A stretch of DNA of 64,000 bases from assembly GCF_002099195.1 (NCBI RefSeq), contig NZ_NBYX01000003.1, forward strand, positions 463,152 to 527,151. Reading direction: 5' to 3'. Of the stretch, positions 58,210-64,000 are shown piece after piece; positions within the stretch are counted from its first letter, which is position 1, and each line of letters starts with the position of its first letter. Under the pieces are notes generated by a model that saw only the letters and a program-made list of their open reading frames with translations, had not been told where the DNA came from and made no database searches. Origin of the DNA: Burkholderia puraquae (GTDB lineage Bacteria > Pseudomonadota > Gammaproteobacteria > Burkholderiales > Burkholderiaceae). The translations under genes and the position numbers were made by a program.

Positions 58210-59931
58210 ATGAAGAAACTCTCGGCTTCAGCGAGCCGGCTGGCGACGATCGGAATCGCGGCGGCGGCCGCCGTCGCGCTGAACCCCGGCCTCGTGGAAG
58301 CGGCCGCGGACTACCCGGCCGTGACCTACCAGCGGCTGACCGATGCACACACCGATCCGGGCTGGCTGACCTACTACCGCACCTACGACGGCCGCTCGCA
58401 TTCACCGCTCAAGCAGATCGACACGTCGAACGCGAAGGATCTCAAGCAGGTGTGGGCCTACAAGTTCCCCGCCGACCTGAAGCAGGGCTTCGAGGCCACG
58501 CCGATCGTCAACGGCAACTATCTGTTCGTGACCACGCCGAAGGACAATGTCTACGCCTTCGACGCCAGGACGGGCAAGCAGCTGTGGAAATACGAGCCGA
58601 AGCTCGGCGCCGCGTCGTTCAAGACCGCGTGCTGCGACGTCGTGAACCGCGGCGTCGCGCTGTACGGCAAGAACGTCTATATCGCGATGCTGAGCGGCGA
58701 AATCGCGGCACTCGACGCGCAGACAGGCAATCTCGTCTGGAAGAAGCAGATGTTCGAGCCGGGCCTCGGCTACGCGTTCTCGCTGGCGCCGCTCGCGCTC
58801 GACGGCGCGATCGTCGTCGGCACGTCCGGCGGCGAATACGGCATTCGCGGCTACATCGCCGCGCTGAATCCGGAGAACGGCTCCGAAGTCTGGAAACGCT
58901 ACACGATCCCCGCTTCCGGAGAAAAGGGCGCGGAGACCTGGCCCGACGGCATGCAGAGCCACGGCGGCGGCGCGGCCTGGCTCACCGGCACGTACGACGC
59001 CGCGTCCCGCACGCTGTACTGGGGTGTCGGCAACCCGGGCCCGTGGCTCGCGGCGCTGCGCCCCGGCGACAACCTGTATTCCGACTCGCTGCTCGCGCTC
59101 GATGCGAAGAACGGCAATCTGAAGTGGCACTACCAGTACACGAACAACGACACGTGGGACTACGACGGCGTGAACGCGGCCGTCCTTGCCGACATCAAGT
59201 ACAAAGGCAAGGACTACGATGCGATCATCCACGCCGACCGCAACGGTTTCTTTCATGCGATCGACCGCACGACCGGCAAGCTGATCTATGCGACGCCGTT
59301 CGTGAAGGCGTTGTCGGTCACCGGCTACACGGCCGACGGCAAGCCGATCCAGGACCCATCGAAGTTCCCGAAGGCCGGCACGACGATCGAAACGTGCCCG
59401 AGCTTCCTCGGCGGCAAGAACTGGTGGTCGATCTCGTACGACCAGGAACGCAACATCGCGGTCGTGCCGGCGCTGCATGCGTGCATGAGCCTCACCGGCA
59501 AGTCGGTCAGCTACATGGAAGGCCTGCCGTATCTCGGCGAAGGCTTCGAGATCAAGCCCGAACCGGGCAGCGAGGGCTACGGCGAGCTGACGGCAATCGA
59601 CGTGAACACCGGCAAGAAGCTGTGGAGCCACTGGTCGAAGAAGCCGTGGAACGGCGGCGTCGCGACCACCGCGAGCGGCCTCGCGTTCAGCGGCTCGCTC
59701 GACGGCCACCTGTATGCGTTCGACACGGCGACCGGCAAGGTGCTCTGGGAGAGCCCGCAACTCGCGAGCGGCATCATTTCCCAGCCGTCGGTGTATGAGG
59801 TCGACGGCAAGGAATATGTCGCCGTGCTCGCCGGCTATGGCGGCGCGAACCCGATCTGGGGCGGCCCGATGGCCGACATCGCGAAGGACGTTCCGCGCGG
59901 CGGCACGCTCTACGTGTTCGCGCTCGACTGA
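58210..59931 (+). CDS. PQQ-dependent alcohol dehydrogenase (quinoprotein, calcium type)
   Basis: A 573-residue periplasmic eight-bladed propeller enzyme with a signal peptide ending LVEAAA (about residue 33). It oxidises alcohols and passes electrons to cytochrome c. The vicinal cysteines C141-C142 form the disulfide that lies over PQQ, and tryptophan-docking repeats such as LDAQTGNLVWK and IDVNTGKKLWSHW are regular. The catalytic Asp is probably D298 in ALDAKNG. Lanthanide-dependent enzymes carry a second Asp two residues later; here that position is Lys300, which argues for calcium. CAGGAGA precedes the start. Alcohol preference cannot be read. Confidence 0.94.
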   Translation: MKKLSASASRLATIGIAAAAAVALNPGLVEAAADYPAVTYQRLTDAHTDPGWLTYYRTYDGRSHSPLKQIDTSNAKDLKQVWAYKFPADLKQGFEATPIVNGNYLFVTTPKDNVYAFDARTGKQLWKYEPKLGAASFKTACCDVVNRGVALYGKNVYIAMLSGEIAALDAQTGNLVWKKQMFEPGLGYAFSLAPLALDGAIVVGTSGGEYGIRGYIAALNPENGSEVWKRYTIPASGEKGAETWPDGMQSHGGGAAWLTGTYDAASRTLYWGVGNPGPWLAALRPGDNLYSDSLLALDAKNGNLKWHYQYTNNDTWDYDGVNAAVLADIKYKGKDYDAIIHADRNGFFHAIDRTTGKLIYATPFVKALSVTGYTADGKPIQDPSKFPKAGTTIETCPSFLGGKNWWSISYDQERNIAVVPALHACMSLTGKSVSYMEGLPYLGEGFEIKPEPGSEGYGELTAIDVNTGKKLWSHWSKKPWNGGVATTASGLAFSGSLDGHLYAFDTATGKVLWESPQLASGIISQPSVYEVDGKEYVAVLAGYGGANPIWGGPMADIAKDVPRGGTLYVFALD

Positions 59932-59948
59932 CCAGGCGCCAGGCCCGA

Positions 59949-59981
59949 GTCGCGCCCGCATGCGCCCGATGCGGGCGCGAC
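59949..59981 (+). other. Long perfect hairpin between dehydrogenase and cytochrome genes
   Basis: GTCGCGCCCGCAT, then seven bases, then ATGCGGGCGCGAC: a perfect 13-bp stem 17 bases after the dehydrogenase stop, with no T-run. It may protect the upstream mRNA or reduce read-through, so that less cytochrome fusion protein is made than dehydrogenase. Confidence 0.7.
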
Positions 59982-60011
59982 GCCCTACCCGCTTCTACCG
60001 GACACACGACC

Positions 60012-61220
60012 ATGAATATTCGTCTCACTTCCGTTACCGTTGCCAGTCTGCTCGCCGTGGGCGTGGCGCTGACACCGGCAGCCGCGTCGGCCGGCGTGCG
60101 CATCTGCACGCTGCCCGGCAGCCCGACCATGGCGCTCGACCGATCCGTTGCGCGCGAAGTGTTCCGCACCGCGGGTATCGCCGCGACGTTCAACCGGCGC
60201 GGCGTCGACGACGATGGCGGCGACGACGGCATCTCCGCCGGCGAACTGAAGAAATCGCTCGAACGCGACTGCGACGTGATCGCGGGCTTCCCGCGCTCGG
60301 AAATCGCCGATGCGTCGGAATCCAGAATGACGTTCTCGCAGGGCTATCTGCGCTCGGGATACGTCAGCGTATCGCTGCTCGACGCGCAGGCCTCGTCCGG
60401 CGCAAAGGAGACGATCGCGGCCACGTACGGCAGCCCGTCGCAGCTGATCGCCGCACAGCAGGCCAACGCCCGGTTCGACCTCGAAAACACGAGCGAGAAG
60501 ACGATCGGCGCGGTCGCCGCGGGCCGCGCCCAGCGCGCAATCGTCTGGTATCCGAGCGTCGTCGCGTACGAGCATGCGCACCCGCACCAACGGTTCCAGG
60601 TTGCGGCGACTTCATCGCCGTACTCCAACTGGCAACTGTCGTTCGCATTCGGGCCGGGCAAGGATGCATTGCAAAAGCGCATCGACGCAACGCTGTCGCG
60701 AATGAACGGCGATGGCCGCCTCGCCTCGCTCACGCGCGGCTGGGCGCTTCCGGACACCGTTACGCAAGCTGCCCGTGCGCGTGCGCCCGGCCGGTTTCTC
60801 GACGGCGCGGTCGCTTCCGCACACCCGTTGCCGGCGAGGAGCGGCTTCATCAAGGTTTCGGCCGGCGAAGGCGGCGACATGCCGCCGTTCGAGCAGGCGC
60901 AGGTACAGCATGGCAAGAAGCTCTACGCCGACGCCTGCGCGAAATGCCACGGCGACCAGCTCGAAGGCAATACCGCCCCCGCCCTGAGCGGAGAAGCATT
61001 CGCTCCCGAAGGCAAGTCGCACATCACGGTCGGCGGCATCTTCCAGTACATGTCGAACAACATGCCGGCCGATCGCCCCGGCAAGATGACGGCACAGGAA
61101 TACGAGGATGTCATGGCGTTCCTGCTTTACTCGAACGGCTACGACGCGTCGAAGCGCAAGCTGACCGCCGACGTCGCTACCGCGTCGAAGGCACCGCTCA
61201 TCGCCGGACCGCGCAAGTAA
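60012..61220 (+). CDS. Fusion of MxaJ-like solute-binding domain and cytochrome c
   Basis: A 402-residue periplasmic protein with signal peptide (cleavage near ASA, residue 27). Residues 29-250 form a type II periplasmic-binding domain like the MxaJ/XoxJ partners of quinoprotein dehydrogenases (VRICTLPGSPTMALDRSVAREVFRTAG ... CDVIAGFPRS ... FAFGPGKDALQKRIDATL). Residues 285-385 form a c-type cytochrome with CAKCH at 309-313 and a distal Met in YMSNNMP (347 or 351), like the c550/XoxG electron acceptors. In most systems these are two separate proteins. The position right after the dehydrogenase supports a docking plus electron-acceptor role in one chain. Confidence 0.9.
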   Translation: MNIRLTSVTVASLLAVGVALTPAAASAGVRICTLPGSPTMALDRSVAREVFRTAGIAATFNRRGVDDDGGDDGISAGELKKSLERDCDVIAGFPRSEIADASESRMTFSQGYLRSGYVSVSLLDAQASSGAKETIAATYGSPSQLIAAQQANARFDLENTSEKTIGAVAAGRAQRAIVWYPSVVAYEHAHPHQRFQVAATSSPYSNWQLSFAFGPGKDALQKRIDATLSRMNGDGRLASLTRGWALPDTVTQAARARAPGRFLDGAVASAHPLPARSGFIKVSAGEGGDMPPFEQAQVQHGKKLYADACAKCHGDQLEGNTAPALSGEAFAPEGKSHITVGGIFQYMSNNMPADRPGKMTAQEYEDVMAFLLYSNGYDASKRKLTADVATASKAPLIAGPRK

Positions 61221-61318
61221 CTTCCCCGCCCGCTTTCGTTTCGACCGAGCGCCGCGCCGGGCAGCACGCCCGGCGCGCGGGCCGGACTTCACCTTTTCAT
61301 TTCATTCAGGACAACGCC

Positions 61319-61633
61319 ATGATCTCCCCCAATCGCAGAACCTTCTTCGTCCAGGCAGCCGGCCTGTGCGCCGCGCTCGCGGCCGGCACCCGCGCATTCG
61401 CGGCCGCGCCGCCCGTCGACGAAAACGACGCGGCCGCGAAGACGCTCGGCTATCGCGCAAAGGCCACGACCGTCGACGCGGGCAAGTTCCCGAAGTACCA
61501 GGCCGGCCAGACCTGTTCGAACTGCCGCTTCTACAAGGCCGCCGCAGGCGAATCCTTCGGCACATGCCCGATGTTCGCGGGCAAGGCGGTTGCCGCCGAA
61601 GGCTGGTGCAACGTCTATGCCAAGCTTGCTTGA
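61319..61633 (+). CDS. High-potential iron-sulfur protein (HiPIP), Tat-exported
   Basis: A 104-residue protein with a twin-arginine signal ([24 protein letters not shown]), as expected for a cofactor folded before export. The four cluster ligands are C66, C69, C83 and C97 ([22 protein letters not shown]), the standard HiPIP spacing. Tyr and Trp residues pack around the cluster. HiPIPs carry single electrons to terminal oxidases or reaction centres. Lying after the cytochrome fusion gene, it probably takes electrons from alcohol oxidation. The last codons overlap the sigma factor gene start. Confidence 0.95.
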   Translation: MISPNRRTFFVQAAGLCAALAAGTRAFAAAPPVDENDAAAKTLGYRAKATTVDAGKFPKYQAGQTCSNCRFYKAAAGESFGTCPMFAGKAVAAEGWCNVYAKLA

Positions 61634-63524
61634 TCCCGGGCCCGCGCGCGGACACGACAGCGCGCCGCGGCGCGGCACGGATGCCGAACGCGCGGAACAT
61701 CTGCATGCGCTGATCGCGCTGGGCATCGATCGCGGATACGTGACACACGGCGAAGTCGCCGACGCGTTGCCCGACGATGCGTCCGAAGGCACGGATCTCG
61801 ACGCGTCCGCGTCGATGCTCCGCGAGCTCGGTATCGAGGTACGCGAGCATGCCGGCTCGCCTACCGCGTGGACACTCGACCGCCATTTTGCTCAGGCACC
61901 GGAAGTCACGGTACGGCTCGCCGACGCATCGACGCCGCTCGCGGCCGACGATCTGCTCGCAGGCCGGACCAACGATCCGGTCCGGCTCTATCTGCGGGAC
62001 ATGAGCGCGACGCCGCTCCTCGAACGCGACGACGAGATCGCGCTCGCGCTTCACCTGGAAAGCGGCCGCGCAGCATGCATCGGTGCATTGAGCCGGGATC
62101 CCGCTGCACTCGCCGCCATCGCGGCGATCGCAGCCGACATCCGTGCCGGCAAGGTCGCGGCGTCGGTCTACGTGACGGGGTTCGCCGACGACGCCGAATC
62201 GCTCGCGCAAGCGCCCGCGATGCTGCCCGACGATTCGCCAGGGAACGAAACGGCGCCCGATCCTGCCGTGGATTCGCCGGTGCCGGAAGGCAGTACCGGC
62301 CTCTCCCCGGACAGCCCGGCGTGGCGCGATGCGGTTGCCGAATCGCTCGAGCGCGCCGGTGCGCTGGCACCGGCGATGCGGCATGCGTTGCACGCGGACG
62401 GGTTCGCATCGGCCGGTTATCGCGCGCTGATTCGCGAGGCTGCCGCGTTGACCGGCAGGATCCGCTTCACCTCGCGCGCAATCGAGCGCATCGGTCATGC
62501 GACCGGCGAACGCGCCACCCAGGCCCGCCGGTTCGAAAAGCGGATCGTCGATACCCTGGCCGCGTCGGGCATGCGTACCGGATCCACGCGCCACAACCTC
62601 TTCGCGCCGTGCGACGACGCGCGTGCATGGTTGCGCGCATGCATCGCCGCGCATCCCGAATGCACCATTGCCCTCGCCCGCCACGCGCCAGAGCTGATCG
62701 AAGCGCGCATCGCGCTCGCCCGCCTCGCCGGCCAGTCGCCCCTGCCGCTCGACATCGCGGTCGCGCTCGAAGCGCGGCTGTCGCGTATCGAGCGTGCGAT
62801 GCAACCTGCGAGAACGAGACTGTTCCGCAGCAATCTGCGGCTCGTCGTATCGGTTGCCAAACGGTATCCCGATCGCGGCCTGCCGTTCCTCGACCTGATC
62901 CAGGAGGGCAATATCGGCCTGTTGAAGGCCGTCGATCGTTACGACCACCGGCGCGGCTTCAAATTCTCGACGTATGCGACCTGGTGGGTCCGGCAGGCAA
63001 TCACGCATGCGCTCGCCGATCAGGGCCGGACGATACGTGTGCCGGCACATACGGTCGACGCGCTCAACAAGCTGTCGCGGCTCGCGCGCACGCACCGGCA
63101 ACGAACCGGCGATGTCGCCGACGCGCCGGCACTCTCCACGCAGATGCAACTGCCCGTCGACAAGGTGCGCGAACTGATGCGCATCGTGCGCGAGCCCGTC
63201 TCCGCGGACTCGCCCGTTTCGCCCGATCACGACCTCACGTTGTGCGACGTCACGATCGACCCCGATGCGCCGACCCCGGAAGACGCCGCGAGCGCCGGCC
63301 AGCTTCGCACCGCGGTGGCGTCGCTGATCGACGGCCTGCCCGCTCGCGAAGCGTGGATTCTTCGCCTGAGATACGGCATCGATGTCGACAGCGAGTATTC
63401 GCTGCGCGAGATCGGCCGGCAACTGAACCTGTCGGCCGAACGCGTTCGCCAGATCGAAGCGTCGGCGCTCGAGCGAATCCGGCAATTCGGGCACGCACCG
63501 GCGCTGCGATCGCTGCTCGCCTGA
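61617..63524 (+). CDS. RpoD-like group 2 sigma-70 factor
   Basis: A protein of about 635 residues with region 1.1-like start ([27 protein letters not shown]), region 1.2 ([25 protein letters not shown]), a divergent non-conserved region, and complete regions 2, 3 and 4. Region 2 is [61 protein letters not shown]; region 4 is [27 protein letters not shown]. The likely ATG (61617) lies inside the HiPIP gene and overlaps it by 17 bases; 61590 is an alternative. Substitutions relative to RpoD in 2.4 and 4.2 are modest, so it may read similar promoters. Its placement among PQQ genes is unusual. Confidence 0.88.
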   Translation: MPSLLDPGPARGHDSAPRRGTDAERAEHLHALIALGIDRGYVTHGEVADALPDDASEGTDLDASASMLRELGIEVREHAGSPTAWTLDRHFAQAPEVTVRLADASTPLAADDLLAGRTNDPVRLYLRDMSATPLLERDDEIALALHLESGRAACIGALSRDPAALAAIAAIAADIRAGKVAASVYVTGFADDAESLAQAPAMLPDDSPGNETAPDPAVDSPVPEGSTGLSPDSPAWRDAVAESLERAGALAPAMRHALHADGFASAGYRALIREAAALTGRIRFTSRAIERIGHATGERATQARRFEKRIVDTLAASGMRTGSTRHNLFAPCDDARAWLRACIAAHPECTIALARHAPELIEARIALARLAGQSPLPLDIAVALEARLSRIERAMQPARTRLFRSNLRLVVSVAKRYPDRGLPFLDLIQEGNIGLLKAVDRYDHRRGFKFSTYATWWVRQAITHALADQGRTIRVPAHTVDALNKLSRLARTHRQRTGDVADAPALSTQMQLPVDKVRELMRIVREPVSADSPVSPDHDLTLCDVTIDPDAPTPEDAASAGQLRTAVASLIDGLPAREAWILRLRYGIDVDSEYSLREIGRQLNLSAERVRQIEASALERIRQFGHAPALRSLLA

Positions 63525-63572
63525 CGCGGCCGTGCCGGCCGCCTTTCGCGCCTCACGCCATCTGCTCAGGAC

Positions 63573-63580
63573 TGCAACAC
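63573..63580 (+). promoter_or_regulatory. Candidate activator site upstream of acs
   Basis: TGCAACAC, followed by ACC, matches the TGCAACACC element upstream of the alcohol dehydrogenase and, in reverse, GGTGTTGCA upstream of pqqA. It lies about 130 bases upstream of the acs sigma-54 promoter. Confidence 0.45.
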
Positions 63581-63709
63581 ACCATGCTGCATTTCTGAAC
63601 GGCCCGCCGCATCGCACTGCCGTGCGCGACGCGGCCCGCTGGCGCGAATCGATCGGCACGCGCCCGGCTAGCGCGGCTATCGCCGCTGGCGTGCATCGAT
63701 TGCCGATGC

Positions 63710-63724
63710 TGGCATGCATGTTGC
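63710..63724 (+). promoter_or_regulatory. Sigma-54 (-24/-12) promoter of acs
   Basis: TGGCATG-CATG-TTGC has ten bases between GG and GC and shares TGGCATG and TTGCG with the dehydrogenase promoter. The acs start codon is about 50 bases downstream. Confidence 0.82.
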
Positions 63725-63771
63725 GTTTTCCCGAACACCGTCAGGCATCACAAGAACGCAAGGAGACACGC

Positions 63772-64000
63772 TTGTCCAAGATTGAATCGGTTCTTCACGA
63801 AACCCGTCAGTTCGCGCCGCCCGCGGCGCTCGAGAAGGCGGCCACCATTTCCGGCATGCCGGCCTATCGTGCGCTCGCCGCCGAGGCCGAGCAGGATTAC
63901 GAAGGCTTCTGGGCGCGTCTCGCGCGCGAGGGCCTCGCGTGGCACAAGCCGTTCTCCAAGGTGCTCGACGAGAGCAACGCGCCGTTCTACAAGTGGTTCG
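63772..64000 (+). CDS. acs: Acetyl-CoA synthetase, N-terminal part
   Basis: The frame begins at TTG 63772 after AAGGAGACACGC and runs off the window after 76 codons. It reads [28 protein letters not shown] ... GFWARLARE ... [17 protein letters not shown], the characteristic N-terminus of acetyl-CoA synthetase, which activates acetate to acetyl-CoA. No ATG fits, so a TTG start is likely. The position behind a sigma-54 promoter in the alcohol oxidation island suggests it handles acetate from ethanol. Confidence 0.9.
   Translation, partial: MSKIESVLHETRQFAPPAALEKAATISGMPAYRALAAEAEQDYEGFWARLAREGLAWHKPFSKVLDESNAPFYKWF

Noticed and set aside
59714..61318. Long frame running into HiPIP, giving a 639-residue protein
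   Set aside because: Out-of-frame reading of the dehydrogenase and cytochrome genes; the Tat signal and length of HiPIP fix the start at 61319.

Overview
The window is about 67% GC, densely coded, and carries gene sets typical of Burkholderia: a rhlABC rhamnolipid operon with its own efflux genes, betIBA, DUF2957 lipoproteins and a glycine-betaine type glyA/GlxA-regulator pair. It most likely comes from a secondary chromosome of a Burkholderia cepacia complex or close relative. No rRNA, tRNA, CRISPR array, intact insertion sequence or prophage was seen.

Layout. 1-2.8 kb: start of a dipeptidase, glyA and a divergent AraC/GlxA-type activator (betaine/dimethylglycine catabolism). 3.3-5.6 kb: an AT-richer islet with an unknown protein, a PAAR spike protein, an M35-like (aspzincin) metallopeptidase and a small exported protein, read as a type VI secretion effector/immunity cassette. 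5.7-7.1 kb: secreted beta-propeller/discoidin protein. 7.4-11.4 kb: MocR regulator, zinc-ribbon membrane protein and class I aldolase, with degenerate copies of neighbouring gene ends that reveal an old segmental duplication. 11.4-12.6 kb: glutathione-independent formaldehyde dehydrogenase. 12.9-21.4 kb: seven-gene rhamnolipid operon (rhlA, an ICMT-like methyltransferase, rhlB, MFS exporter, rhlC, outer-membrane factor, membrane fusion protein). 22.1-25.9 kb: betIBA with a BetI-type operator and a strong terminator. 26-28.2 kb: exported phosphatase, membrane protein and lipid-type glycosyltransferase. 28.6-35.1 kb: unknown protein, then two PraB-like proteins, OmpW and two DUF2957 lipoproteins. 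35.7-47.5 kb: mixed metabolic, transport and regulatory genes with several gene remnants and two striking palindromic elements.

47.5-64 kb: a PQQ-dependent alcohol oxidation island. It holds pqqABCDE, a frameshifted tonB-family gene, an AcoR-like sigma-54 activator, a TonB-dependent receptor, a quinoprotein alcohol dehydrogenase, a protein that fuses a MxaJ-like binding domain to cytochrome c, a HiPIP, an RpoD-like sigma factor and the start of acetyl-CoA synthetase. Good -24/-12 sigma-54 promoters lie before pqqA, the dehydrogenase and acs. All three share a GTGTTGCA-type element upstream. I infer that the AcoR-like protein switches on cofactor synthesis, periplasmic oxidation and acetate activation together. 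This is the most coherent and least ordinary system in the window.
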